64,000 bases of DNA from positions 9,919,501 to 9,983,500 of the forward strand of contig NC_092669.1 in NCBI RefSeq assembly GCF_032118995.1, given 5' to 3'. Below are positions 28,273-43,200 of this stretch, piece by piece. A program made the position numbers and the translations under genes. The DNA comes from Asterias amurensis (Eukaryota > Echinodermata > Asteroidea > Forcipulatida > Asteriidae). The notes beneath the pieces are model-generated. The model saw nothing but the letters and a program-made list of their open reading frames with translations, had not been told where the DNA came from and searched no databases. Position 1 is the stretch's first letter. Every line of letters starts with the position of its first letter.

Positions 28273-31200
28273 CTAGTAAAGGAAAGAAAATGTAAGGCCG
28301 TGTCCGAAACGACGACTTCGGCTACAGCTACGGCTAGATCGCGCACGTCTGCCTATTCTTCAACACTGGTAGACGCGCTGATCTAGACGTAGCTGTAGCC
28401 GAAGTCGTCGTTTCGGACACGGCCTAAATCTGTCTTTATTTTGTGGCAAAATAGTCAGAGCCCCATGATAAGTATTACATTGATCATTGTTGTTGCACAT
28501 TGGGATTATGACCAAGATGGCCACATAATTTGGAAGGAAGAGAAAGGAAGGTTCCATTAATTTGACAAAAGCTACCAGAGTTTGACCTTTCATGTAGTCA
28601 CATGGGCCAGTGAACGAATTGTTTCCAGTCAAATTAAATAATATTTTAAGGACTAATGTTGAATTTTCACTTGGGTACCTCCTTAAAAACTCTTTCGGGA
28701 TAAGTTTCAGGAAAATTTCTTTGCAAAGGGTAAATCATTGAGGATAAGTTGTGGACAAGTTTTTTTCATAGTTTTAAGTTTGCCCAATACAAAGGTTAAT
28801 TTATCTGCAAGTATTTTGACAGAATCCCCACTGAGCAATCTTTGGTTTGGTCAACCTATAAGATTTCAAAGCCCTTGGCGATTGTATGTATTGTGACATG
28901 CCTGGTTAATAGATCCTTCCCATGAAGTATGTAAATTGCACATAGCACGTGCGCACTACATCTTGGTTGGCAAAATGAGGGAAAATTGCGCTGTTTTGTA
29001 CACGGCTAATGAGTGCGTGACGCACACGCGATTGCGCTTCTGCTTAGTGCACAACTCTATGGTGTTTGCCAACCAACAGGGTCTGTACGCATGCCTGAAT
29101 GTTCCGGCATGTTATTTTTGGTCGTTGGAGAAAGTAAGAACATTTTATCAAGTATGGACTGACCAACATGTACACATGGTGTTGGTTATAATAGACCTTA
29201 TGAGTAACAATATACTCCCTTACCATTGAGTCTGCCTGTCCATTGGTTTTACTAACGCCTAAACCTGCAAATGGGTTTTCATCTAATTTTGTTTGGCTCT
29301 GAAGCTTCTGGTTAAAGTCCACAGATGTCCTGGAACAAAATCAGTATGAAAATTATTTGAATAACTGCTTGGGTTACCTCTGACCAACCCCTACCCACCA
29401 AAATCCAACTGCATGTTTTGTCTGCTTGTGTTAAACCTGTTAGACCCAGTCCATTACTAGTGCTGGGCGAAAAGTGAAATTTTGTTATTCGGATACCGCT
29501 GGCCAACTATCCGAAATTAACCGGATATTCGAATAGTTTTTTCGCCGCTAGAGGGCGCTATTTAAAAAAAAATCTTTTTTTGGCCACTAGAGGGTGCTGT
29601 TCGTTTGTGAATGAGATCTTATGGGCGGATTGATATTAGTTTTAGACAGTGTCACTCAGTTCATTCATAAAAATGACCGGATCTAATTTAAAGATGGAGA
29701 TTTGCTTTTTCTTTCGATCGTGATTGACCCTACGCGAAGGAAAACTTTTGTAATCTTTGAACAAATTACGCCAAAAATGTCATTAATTTAACTCTTCACG
29801 GAGGTAAGCATAGTTAAATACTTAATTTTTGCTGTTTTATGCTGTCTTAATAGAAGTTTCATAAGGCTTCAGACAAAACATTCATATCAGTTGTCGCCCG
29901 ACGTCTGCGCATATTCGGATAGTTAAAGAATATCCGGTTACTCGGTTGTAATTACAGAATTATCCGGTTTGTAAATAGGTATTCGCGCCCTATGCGGATA
30001 TCCTGTTAAGAAAAAAAGGGAATTATTCGCCCAGGCCTATCCAACACCATACAGTAAGTATACACCCAAACTGTTTGACTCTGACCACCAGCTGTATGCC
30101 TAAACCCATGTAAAGCATAACAAGTTCACAAGTGCAGTCTCCACTCCAACACCATACAGTAACTCAACAACCAAATAGTTTGGCTCTGATTATGGTGGTA
30201 TGCCTGATCCCATGTAAATCACAATCAGTTTATGAATACAGTTAAAAACACAGCGTCTCTCAGTGCGTATTTGTTTTGTGTGTACAGGCTATTTTAAGTG
30301 GGATATGCACGTTGACAATTTCAAACTTGTGCATGACGCAAGTGCTAATTAACACTTTTGCCTTGAGCATTTTAAAACATTTTTGCAACTAACACAACGA
30401 TTTTCTTGACTCACTTTTGTTCTTCTTGCATGGAGTTGAGTTGTTCAAGTTTCCCTCGTTGTTCATTCTCAACATGGCGGATCAACTCTTTAATCACTGA
30501 CATGAAGGCATTAAACTAGAAAAGAGAAACATTACAAAATCATAAAGAAAAGAATAACAAAAATTACAATAAAAATATTTACTTTTTATCAAACTCTGTG
30601 TTGTCTTTTCTTTGTATTACTACAGCCCGGGTCATACTTCCTGCGAATGCAAATGCGAAGCAAATTTGACACACAACTTTCCTTTCGCAGAGATATTCGC
30701 ACGTGGGTTGCCCAGAGCTGAACTGCTGCGAGTATTCATTGCGAATTTAGTGATGTCAACATTCGCTTCGCATTCGCATTCGCAGGAAGTATAAACCGGG
30801 CTTATGTCAATGTTTCATTGCGACAACAATCTCCCCAAAAAAAGTTCTGAAAAAAATACAGGGCATGGTAAAGATTCTTTACTAGACATGATTTCAATTC
30901 CTAGGTTCAATTCCATCCGAGTAATATACCTATGATTTTTTCACAGAGCTTGAATATACTGAGTATACAGTGCTAACACACACTGGTGTAATATGGGTTA
31001 AACCAAAATAAATATTCTATATCCCAATGTAAATTTCCATCTATTAAATCCTTCTGGTATCCGCTGCTAAAAAATAGGAATCAAACTGCCTCTAGCTACC
31101 AGGCAATCTCAGTGGTCTAGTTGGTAAGACACTGCTCTAGAATTGCAAAGGTCGTGGGTTTGAATCCCATTTTTTTTCACAGAGTTCGGGAAAGTACTGA

Positions 31201-34200
31201 GTATACAGTGCTAACACACATTGCGTAAAACTAAAAGTTAATATTCTTTATCTGCAAATTTTCATTTATTCAAGACATAATGTGGTTAAAATTAAAATTC
31301 TTAAAGACACTGGACACTATTGGTAATTGTCAAATACCAGTCTTCTAACTTGGTGTATCTCAACATATGCATAAAATTACACACTGTGAAAATTAGAGCT
31401 CAATTGGTTGTCGAAGTTGCGGGAAAAAAGCCCTTGTCACACGAAGTTGTGTGCTTTCAAATTCGTGGGAAATTACTTCATTCTTGAAAACTACGTTACT
31501 TCAGAGGGAGCCGCTTCTCAGAATGTTTTATACTATCAACAGCTCCCCATTGCTCATTGCCAAGTAAGTTTGTATGTTAACAATTATTTTGAGTAATTAC
31601 CAATAGTGTCCAGTGCCTTGAAGCACAAGTCCTTATTATGAAAAAAAAAATGAAATAATTTCCTTACTTGGTTGAGGTTAAGATTGTTGTCGATGCTCAG
31701 GGGGAATAGAAATGGAAGAAGCTTGGTGGCTGCAAGATCTTTAGTAATTCCAAGCTTCTTGTGACCAATCGATAACTTGATGATACCTTAATGGAGAAAT
31801 AAAAAAAAAACATCTGGGTCATTGCATGTCAATTTTGTGTGGTGGCCGAGCAGTTTAGTTCATCGCATTTAAAGGGTGGCTGCAGTGTTTTTTCTATTCA
31901 TTTAAACGATTAAACATGACTTTTTAAACCTGAAATATTTTTTATTATTTTTTTTTAAATGCGAAAGTATTTTAAAAATGGTTTTCAAGAGATTAAACGT
32001 TTGCATAAACGTGACGTCATGTCGGTAACCCGAGCCGTCGGGCCCCCTGGCTGTGTGCGTATAGAGACGTGTACACTGTGTGGCATGGTACCTAGGCACG
32101 TGTAGTTAGGGTCCAGACTCTTTTTGCCGACAATATGCTTGAATTCACGACGTGACGTCGATGGTAGGGGCGGTAACAATCCACGAAAGGGTCATTACGC
32201 AAGTCAGATATGTCGGGAATAAACAAAACACATTTTATTGATGTTCAATACATATATCAGAAATAAATGACAGCAAAATTAACTGTTTTATTTTAATTCA
32301 CGGCAGCATCCCTTTAAATTCTGGTCTTGCCAGAGCATGGGTTTGGTTCCTGCTATAATAAAATTAATAACAATATTAAGTGGTTTTTTTCACTCCCGAA
32401 GGGTGTCCCAAAGCGCTTCAAAATTATTACCCCTGGTCACTGGGCCTTAAATCATTCCTTAAACCATTTCAGCTCCCTGGGGAGTATACAGCCTTGTGCA
32501 ACAAATGTGCTACTCAGTTAATCAATCACAAGAACCATCTCTGCCCTCACAGGTACCCATTTACCCCTGGGTGGTGAGAAGCAATTATAGTAAAGTGTCT
32601 TGCTCAGGGACACAGGTGTCACAACCAAGATTTGAACCCACACTAAGTTGGTTCCTCTTACCTAATATTCCCATAAGGACGGCAGGTTCTCTGGATGGTA
32701 TAGCCATCACCATCGGCAACACTTCATCAATGACAAACCACTTATCCATGTATTCCATCAGTTTGCCGGTACATACCAGGCTTCCAACACGTGACTACAT
32801 AAATAAAAATAAAGGACATACAGTTTTGTCAAGTTGGTAAGACACTGCAAGGGGTCGTGTGTTTTTTTATATTTTTTTTATATCTGTTTCATGTTCATCT
32901 TTTAAGTATTGCTTAGTATTTATTTAGCGCCTACGTACTGTATTGTGTTTGTTTCCTTTTGTAAACTGATTGTTATGCTTTATTGCTTTCGATAGGGGGT
33001 CCATACTCGACAAGCTTTGCTTTTCATGGGCCCCCTCCAACTCCATCACCTTGTGCTCTGTATGTTGTTTTGCTTTGTTTTCCGTAATTTATATTTTGCC
33101 TTTGCTTGTAAATTTAGTATTATAGTATAGACGATGTGACCTATGTTTACATTCAAACCGCCCTCTGTTGACAAAACACTCTATACGTCATGTTTCGCCG
33201 GGCACTGAGTTGCGCAGTCACAGTAAGATTACGTACACTTTCTAGCTGGCTGCCAAAACACAAAGGTTTTGCCCGGCGGTATGCGCGCAAATCATGTTAT
33301 GGTTTTCGTGTGACGTCAGAGGTCACATCGTCTATTACTTCATGCATTATCATTATTCCATTTGCGTGTAAAACATAGTTCTTTATTCACTGCTAATTGT
33401 TTTGTTTATTTGTTTGGATTTGGAAATAAAGTGAATTGAATTGATTTGAAATCCCATGCAAGTAATATGCCTGTGATTTATTTTTCACAGTAAACAGTAA
33501 ACAGTACTAACACACAGAAGTGTAAGGGTAAAACCAAAATTAACATGGACAGTACAGTATTCGTAAATAAAAAAACATTCCCTGGTGTTTGATCAGCAGA
33601 GTGTGGGTGCCGGTCCTGAAAAACATTAATCCTGATTGCTTCGTAAAAGTTGGGGAGGCAGTGCTTTCTGCTCTACCAGCCAGGCTGGTGAACGATACTC
33701 AAGCCTTAGCTTGGGCGATATCACGATATTATCGAATATCACGATATTAATTTGGAAACGATTTCGATATCGGATGGATTTGGTTTTAATCGAAGTACCG
33801 ATATATCGCGATATATCGCGATATATCGCGATAACAATGATATATCGCGATATTGATTAAATATCTTGATGTATTTGCTAGCTGAGACATCTTGCACCCC
33901 ATAGGTTTGGAGTAAAACCAGAATAATAGGTCATTAGAACACCTCTCTTATGCCATGACTGTCTCTTCTACAACTTTCACTTGGAGTTTAAAGACTGATG
34001 ATGTCAAATTTAATTAATCGCGATTATATCGAATATCGCGATATATTGTCGGCGATATATCGTGAATACATCTGTATGTAAAGGGGTAAACCCTGTTTCA
34101 GCCCCACGAGTAGGTGGCAACGGCCCGTGGAAAAATAGTTAATATGTAGCCCACACCTTGAAGTGACCTTTCGGCCTTATGTGTCTGGACACTTGCATAA

Positions 34201-37200
34201 ACATTGGTTTTTCAAAAGCTCAAGAAAAGAGACTTACCGATAGACGGTCTGTCTCTAAACAAAGTTTCTTGATGCGTGGAATGATGGAGTGCTTCATAGA
34301 GGCCTGGTCGATCATTCCTGCAAACGTGGGTAGAATGGTCAGACACAACTCCTGCAAAAAAAAAAACCCAAAGAAATATAATTAGGCAGCAAGACCTTAG
34401 ATACTTGGTGTTTACCTTGGGCCAATTTCATTAACTGTGTAACCTGTGTGTAAGGCACCTTCACAAACCTTGGGCTCCATCTGCAGCTTGGGCTCTGCGT
34501 GCTGCGTACGCAGTGGAAACGCAGCTCGGCTTAGACCTAAGCTTTTTGGAGCAGTGTGTATTTTGCACGCTGTGTTTTCGAACATCAGACGGCCCATGGA
34601 GCCAGAGCACCAGCCAAGGTTTGGGAAGTGCCCCTAACTTGTGGATGAACTTATCTGCAGTTGATTTCCCAGCCCAAAAGATATCCCTAAGCAGTCTAAG
34701 TATGTTATTAAGGGAATCAATGTGTGGTGAAGAGGTTTTCAACTAGTGGTTTAATCCCAATGAGGCCTGGTTCTTGATCATTTTACCGAGACGAAGTCGA
34801 GGTAAATTATCATGAACCAGGCCTCGGCAGGTTTAAACCACTAGTTGAAAACCAATTCAACACACTCTGATTCCCATTCATAAATAAAATTTTGGTCAAA
34901 AAACATCAACACTTTTGGTCAAAAAGTAAAATAAATGCAAAAATTATAATTGTTCAATGATTTCTTTCAACACAACACCCCTCCAGCTACGAAAAGGTAA
35001 GGAACTCTGCCGCCCTCTGGTAAACAACTCCTTATAAGGGAATGCTGTGGGCGTCGAGGGTATCGCATGATGTGGCACAGCTGTCCCGGCCGTTGCTCTC
35101 GACCAATAGGAATGAAGAAACTGTCTAATAAGCACAGGTGAAAGCTTGCGTGTCACGCCCATGTTTCAACACTTTTTACCGGTCATAAACAAAGGTTTAT
35201 ACACACAGACGTGACGCGCTCTCCACCAATAGGAATAGCGAAACTGTCCGAGGTATTTATGAATATAAGTTTAAAGGGAAAGCACTCCCACAACACCAGG
35301 CAAACTTTTACAGGATGATTAAACCAACAGTACCGATACGTCAATCTATCTTCACTAGTCTGTCTGTTCGTTCACATGTCTATTTGTCTGTGTGTTTATC
35401 TGTCTGTTTGTCAGATAATCTCTAACCTGTATTTGCGGTGAGGGTGCTTCTAGTAGTCAAACACCAGCAACAATACATGATTCTTAATGTAATCTTTGGG
35501 CGTTTTGGTCAACAGTACCGATACGTCAATCTATCTTCATTAGTCTGTCGGTTCGTTCACATGTCTATCTGTCTATATGTTTATCTGTCTGTTTGTCAGA
35601 TGATCTCTAACCTGTATTTGTGGTGAGGGTGCTTCTAGTGCCCTATACACCAGCGGCAATACATGATTCTTGATGTCATCTTTGGGTGTTTTGGTCAGCA
35701 ACATGTCCATCCTCTGCATAAATATCAACATCACCTGCAGCAAAGAAATCAAACCACTTAATATTAACTACTAATTGTTATACAGTGCATTTTACAATAA
35801 GGGAATCAATGTGTGGTGAAGAGGTTTTCAACTAGTGGTTTATTCCCAACGAGGCCTGGTTCTTGATCATTTTACCAAGACAAAGTTGAGGTTAATTATC
35901 AAGAACCAGGCCTTGGCAGGTTTAAATCACTAGTTGAAAACCGATTCAACACACTTTGATTCCCATTCATAAATACCTTTTTGGTCAAAAACATCATCAC
36001 TTTTTGGTCAAAAAGTAAAATAAATGCAAAAATTATAATAATTGTTAAATGATTTCTTTCAACACAACACCCCTCCAGCTATGAAATGGTAAAGCCCTCC
36101 GCCGCCCTCGGATAAACAACTCCTTATAAGGGAATGCTGTGCGCGCCGCGTGTATCGCGTGATGTTACTGTTTCAGCAGTTGCTCTCCACCAATAGGAAT
36201 GAAGAAACTGTCTTATAAGAACAGGTGCACGGTCGCGTGTCACACCCATGAATTAACACTTTTTACCGGTCATAAACAAAGGTTTATACACACCCACATG
36301 ACGCGCTCTCCACCAATAGGAATAGCGAAACTGTCTGAGGCATTTATGAATATTCCTTTCATCTTTCTCAGCTCCAAGGTGTAACATCAATGGGTTTTAA
36401 AACAAAAAACTTCACAAAAAATGTCTGGAAATAACTAATGATAAGCGCTTCGAGATGCCTGAAGATGAAGTGCTATATAATAACTAGTCATTATTATATG
36501 GGATTTGAGGCATATGGTGAGGTATCAATATATTTGCTTTGTGGTAACACCATGTATGTATCTACTTGTCATGAAGATTTTGCTTTTTTTGCTGTCTTGC
36601 TTTATATTTTACTACCATAGAGTAGACTTTCAGAATTCTGAAAAGAACTGTTCTGCTTTTGACTACTACCCGGGCGGAAGGTAGAATACATGTATCTGCC
36701 GGGACTACTACTTTAGCTTTTAGTGGATCTTTATTAATCACTACCGCAAAGTAAGTTCTTAAAGCCATTGGACCCTTTCGGTACAGATTTACAAATAACT
36801 TACAGGGTTTACAGAAGGTAATAGTGAAAGACTTCTCTTGAAACATTGTTCCATGAAATGCTTTACTTTTTGAGAAAACATTAAAACAATATCATTTCTC
36901 GATATCGAGATTCACAGATTTATTTTAAACACATGTCATGACACGATGAAACATGCGGAAATAAGGGCGGGTTTTCCCATTATTTTCTCCTGACTCCGAT
37001 GACCGATTTAGCCTAAATTTTCACAGGTTTGTTATTTTATACAGAAGTTGTGATACACAAAATGTGGGCCTTGGACAATACTGTTTACCGAAAGTATCCA
37101 ATGGCTTTAATTGGTCTCAACGCTGTGACTAGCTAACTCTAGTAGTAGTCATTATTATTATTAATTATTTTTCTCACCTGCACTGGCTCCTGTATTTTAA

Positions 37201-40200
37201 AGACAGGTTTGAGTTCAGGCAGGACAAGTTTGACGTACTCCTGGTCCGTGCAAGCGTCTGCGATGTGAAGGATGTTAGGAAGAACAAACGGCACCATGTC
37301 TCGATTGACTAACTCTTTACTGAGGCAGGGTAAAACTCTCTGATGTACAACTCTCTAAAGCAAAACAAAAATCAAAGGCAGTGGACACTACTGGTAATTA
37401 ATTTTATTGATAATAAAAACAACTATCAGCATAAAACCTCACTTGGTAATGAGTAATGGGGAGAGGTTGAACCATTGTGAGAAAAGGCTCCCTCTCAAGT
37501 GGCGTAGTTTTCGAGAAAGAAGTAATTTTCCACGAATTTGATTTGGAGACCTCAGATTTAGAATTTGAGGTCTCTAAATCAAGCATCTGAAAGTGCACAA
37601 CTTCGTGTGACAAGGGTGTTTTTTTCTTTCATAGTTATCTCATAACTTCATTATTCTCTTGCAACTTTGATGACCAATTATGTAAATGCATAATGTTTGG
37701 ATAAACCAAGTGAGAATACTGGTCTTTGACAATTACAAAAGGTATCCTGGGGTGGCTTTCACAAAGAGTTAGGACCAGTCTTATCTTGAGTTAGGACCAG
37801 TTTTTCGTCCTAACTTAGGACTGACCATGCAATTTGTATATCTCCTAGGAATAGTCCTAAGTTAGGACTAGTCCTAACTCTTTGTGAAATCGACCCCAGT
37901 ACCCCTAGGACTAACCATGCAATTTGTATATCTCCTAGGAATAGTCCTAAGTTAGGACTAGTCCTAACTCTTTGTGAAATCGACCCCAGTACCTTTAAAG
38001 AAGTAGGGAAGACATAAGAACTTCTAATACCTTTGGGAGATTTGTCAGCACTTTGGGAAGCCCTTTGAAGAACTGTGACTTGGCGAGGTTATCTTGCTGG
38101 AATAAAGAGTCCAAGTACTGCAAGGTCATTGAACCAACATCCTCAAAGAAGGGAATCTGCAAACGGACAAAATGTGGCTTTACATGTATTAAAGTGAAGC
38201 ATATGTCTATTATAAGTTATCACACAAGCGCGAGTGGAATACAGAAAATATAGCGCTTCTGCGTCCCATATCCAATGAGGCCGTTGTATTTCACAAATTT
38301 ATCTTCCAGTCTCACTTGCAACGTGCAAAATTTGAAATTTCAGAGCGTTAGTGCACGCGCACAAAGTTTAGAATGTAATTTTTGCACTGTCCGTATACGG
38401 AGCGTGACAAAATGACATTTCACAATACGCACTGTGTAAATAAAACAGGAAGTAGGATATAAGCAGCGTACGTGGTAGCATCATGGTGAGATCTCTGTGG
38501 TCGTAATAAAAATGCAGCTCACCGTCGGCAGCCATTTTCAGGTAGAAAACCGCTTGGTCGGCATTGGTCCTGATGTATCAGTAATCGTAGTGGTAGCGAG
38601 TCAGAAACACTTTTTACGTAGAAGCAGTTAAGTTGGGTGGAGTCTTCAATTTGCCAATTTACTTGATTTTGACGGTGATATACACCGACTTGATAATTTT
38701 TGATCGGGGTGATTGGCATGATCTTCGTAAGGTCATAGTGCTGTGTGAACAGGGTATAAGGATCTATCTGCAATCTCTTCTTTTCACTCATTTGACCGAG
38801 TACAATCAAAGTGAGGCTACTGAGAAAATAGTATGGTCCCCTAACATAAAATAAGAGTCACTAGTCTAATATCAAAGACAGGCAACTAGACCAAAGATGG
38901 CTGCAAAAGGGTTGTTACCTTTGATACTTGATCAGCATCAGGTCGGACTGTTGGTGTAGAGCTGAGTAACATCTTAACATACTCCTTCAAACCCGCATTA
39001 AGACTACCGAGTAGCGACATGTTAACCGTACGGAGCTGTTCAAACAAAAAATAGCTAATTATTTTCAATCGGTCTTATGAAATTCCCTTCCCAGTGATAG
39101 TTCTAATACATAGCTTATTTCACAATAATTGTCTGTATGGGCTTAACATTAGTGCCCTGGTCATTGGGCCAATAACACTCCTTTTTTAATCTTTCTCAGC
39201 TCGTACAGAGCTGTTCAAACGACAAATAAGCAAATTATTTCCAATCGGTCTTATGAAATTCCCTTCCCAGTGATAGTTCTAATATAGCGCATTTCACAAT
39301 AATTGTCTGCATGGGCTTAACATTAGTGCCCTGGTCATTGGGCCAATAACACTCCTTTTTTAATCTTTCTCAGCTACCTGGGGAGTATACAACCGTATAC
39401 AACCCTAGGCTTTGTCATACACAATATCAACCTCTACCCTCGCAGGTACCCATTTATACCCCTGGGTGAAGAGAAGCAATTATAGTTAAGCATCTTGTTC
39501 AAGGACACAAGTGTCGCGACCGGAATTCAAACCTACACTCTGATGAACTACACACCCAGTACATGAATTTGATGCTCTAAACCACCCAGCCATGACAACC
39601 AGGGCTCAATTTCATAGAGCTGCTAAGCACGAAATTTGCTTAGCATGAAATTTCTTCCTTGATAAAAACAGGATTACCAACAAAATTTACATTTGTTGAT
39701 TATTGCTTGGTACTTGTATTTAGCTGTGGAAATTTGGTTGAGAAATCCTGTTTTTTTATCAAGGCAAAATTTCATGCTAAGCAAATTTTTATGCTTAGCA
39801 GCTCTATGAAATTGGGCCCTGATAGTGTGCACAGTGCATGTCTCACCAACTGAATTTCTTTATAATGTGGACAACGCTTACTTCAAAAGTCTGAATTCAG
39901 ATAACAGACTGAAATTTCTCATCCCTGTGGGTGGCACAGCACGGTTTCATTTCATTTAATTTCATTTTATTTGCCAGCTAACATGAAAAAACACATACAT
40001 GTACATATATTAAAAAACTGCACATCAAAGATTTACAAGAAAAAGTAATACAATGGTTATAAAAAGAGAACAAAAAAATAATATGTAAAAACACTAGCAA
40101 ATTACTGAGAAACCAGGCCTGGCCGCGGGCAGATAGAAGGATTGGCTTGTGCGTAAAGCGCTCGCCTCTCACCAAGGTGACCCCGGTTCGATTCCCGGCC

Positions 40201-43200
40201 AGGGCCAGATCTGAGTTGAGTTGTGCGTTGGTTCTCTACTGTGCTGGGGGGGTTACCAGACTATCCGGTTTTCCTCCCTCGGTAAAAATTCAAACACTTT
40301 CGATCTAGGCTGTGCTCTGCGGTCATAATGGGTTAATGTGGCTGGCAGCTAAAAGCACCCTTGCATGCCTGCTTCTCACACACGTTGTAGCCGCGTCCTT
40401 CGCAATTCAGCTCTTAGCTGCGAGTAAGGATGATTAGCCCCCCAAATTATTATTATTATTACAAATGGCAACCGTTAAAATGAACTTCTTACCTGCTCAC
40501 AGTTTCTCTTGAATGTCTGTATGTTTTCATTACATTGGAACATGGTCTTTCCTCGATTCATAACGGCATACATCAGCATGCCTAGAGAGAATAAGTCACT
40601 AGCAGTATCGCAGCTCATCGTTAATACATACTCAGGGGCAAGGTATTCTAACTTTGGCTGGGCTGACGCTGGGAGGTCTGAGCTCCATTCCTTCATTGGG
40701 AAACTCGCCTTAACAGGAAAATACAAGGAAAAATACGTGTAATAATCTACAGTATTACAGCTCATAGTCAACAAGAACTCTGAGGCTAAGCACTCTAACC
40801 TCGGCTGGGCTAATGCTGGGAGATCCGGGCTCTATTCATTCATATGGAGTGCGTTTTGGTGACCCCAACCAAAAACTGTTTCGGTTGTTGGTCGTTGGTT
40901 CTGCTGTTCAGACTGAACGACAACCGAGTTGTGAGCTCGGTTAGCATTTTGGTTATGACGTCAGAAACAATTATTGGTTACAGCCGCCAAAACGCACCCA
41001 AGGAAACTGTCCTTGGAACGTGGTTTCTAATGGAAGGGGACGCTACAGGGGACTTACCATTCTCCAACAAGTATGTTCTTTTTTGTGGCCGCTGTAAATA
41101 CAAACACGCATTTTCCTCATTTTTCTATTTTCTTTTTCCTTTCTTTTTTGGGAGCACAACTGCAATTTCTTGTCATGGGGGGCACCCACACCTAAACATG
41201 TAAGCGGGCACTGGAATTTTTGGGGAGGCATGCCACTGGTTGTTGAAACCCATGCATCATGTCTTTCAAAGATGAGGGGCATTTTAAGTGCTTTCCTGAA
41301 AGCTTTCTGAGCCAAAACTAATAATAATAATATTGAGTCTTATATGGCCGACTTATCTACCAAAAAGGTGTTCAAGGCGCTTATTTATACAGAAAGAGAC
41401 GTTATTGAAAGTTATGAATTCTGAAACACAATTATGTAGCACCTTACAAAGGTTTACAAGGTGCTACAAAGCGGTGCATTTAGCAGCCACAGCCAAGAAC
41501 ACCAAGGGACCCCTTCGCTTTTTGATAAGTGCACTGGGATTTTTGACATGTGTTACACAACACACAGGACCGACGGCTTTACGTCCCATCAGAAGGACTA
41601 AGCAATGGTTAAGTGTCTTGCTTTAAATAAAGGACACAAGTGTCACGGCTTGGGATTCAAACCCACACTCTGCTGATCAGAAACACCACAGTTTGAATAC
41701 GGTACAATGTACTCCTAACCGCTCGGCCACGACACTTCCTCTAGAGTGCCCTGTAGTTTCTGATGGGAAGAAAAAAGATAATAGCTGCAAATCTCTCGTA
41801 AGAGGAAATCAATATGTCAAGAGGCTCCATTTTTAGGTTCCTTTTAGCAATTACAATAATAAGTGAAACCTTGATTTGAAGAAACCATCTGCAAACCTTG
41901 ATTATTTGACGAGGTAGCAAAAGTAATTAAAAAACTATAATAAAATGTTTAGACGGTTACAAGGATACATTACATAACCGTTTCCTTCTGCACTCCTACA
42001 TGTCAAACCCCTATCATCTTTACCATTTGGTGACTAAAATCAACAAAGCTATTCGGAACAAAAAAACTCATGCAAGAGCACAAGAGCCATTAGTTAAATA
42101 AAGCTGTACTTTATTTGTCCACATGCTTACCCTCTAAACCCAAGCTTAGCTTTATGTGGTTGCAAACAGTATGAGTGGATCTTTTTAAAGGCACTGGACA
42201 CTATAATGAGTAATGACTATTGTTAATTACACTCAAAATAGTTGATAGCATAAAATTTTACTTGGTTATGAGCAACGGAGAGCTGTTGATAGTCATGACA
42301 GTGTAAAACAGTGTGAGAAACGGCTCCCTCTGATGAAGTAACATTGTTTTGGGGAAAGATGTCGTTCCTCAGTCAAATATTAAAAGACTTAAGGCCTGAA
42401 GCCTCTTATTAGGCATCTGAAAGCACACAAATTTGTGCAAAAAGGGGTGTTTTTTCTTTAATTATTCTCCTGCAACTTTGATGACTAATTGACCCCAAGT
42501 TATTCATAGGTTTGTTACTTTATGCATATGTTGGGATACACCAAGTGAGAATACTGGTCTTTGACAAATATCAAACGTGTCCACCCAGTGCCAGGGATTC
42601 AATAATTTGGGCGTTTTTATGACTTTAACATGTACATGTATTTTGCTAGAAAAAAACAATTCTTCAAGATGATTTGTAAGGTTTGTAAAAATGGCCTTTG
42701 AACAAAAGCTTTCTGCTGTTTCAATTAACATGCAATTTAAGGCATTGGACACCTTTGATATTTGTCAAAGACCAGTCTTCTCACATGGTGCATTTGAGCT
42801 CAATTGGTCGTTGAAGTTGCGAGAGAATAATGAAAGAAAAAACACCCTTGTCACACAAGTTGTGTGCTTTCAGATGCTTCAGATTGTTTTGAGACTTAAG
42901 CTGAGGTCTTGAATTCCATTCATATATTATAGTGAGAAATTACTTCTTTCTCAAAAACTATGTTACTTCAGAGGGAGCGGTTTCTCACAATGTTTTATAC
43001 TACCAACAACTCTCCATTGCTCGTTACCAAGTAAGTTTTTATGCTGACAATTATTTATATAAGTGTCCGGTGCTTTTAATCAAAAACTTTCTGCTGTTTA
43101 AATATGTGCAATTAACGCTTGAGTGGTCAAACAATGCAGTTGCCAGCGATTGTTTGTTCAAAATAATCAATCAGAAACGAGAGGGCTAAAAGAAATATGA

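Noticed and set aside
34944..35162. 72-codon minus-strand frame
   Set aside because: It lies wholly inside element K, and the second K copy does not preserve it.
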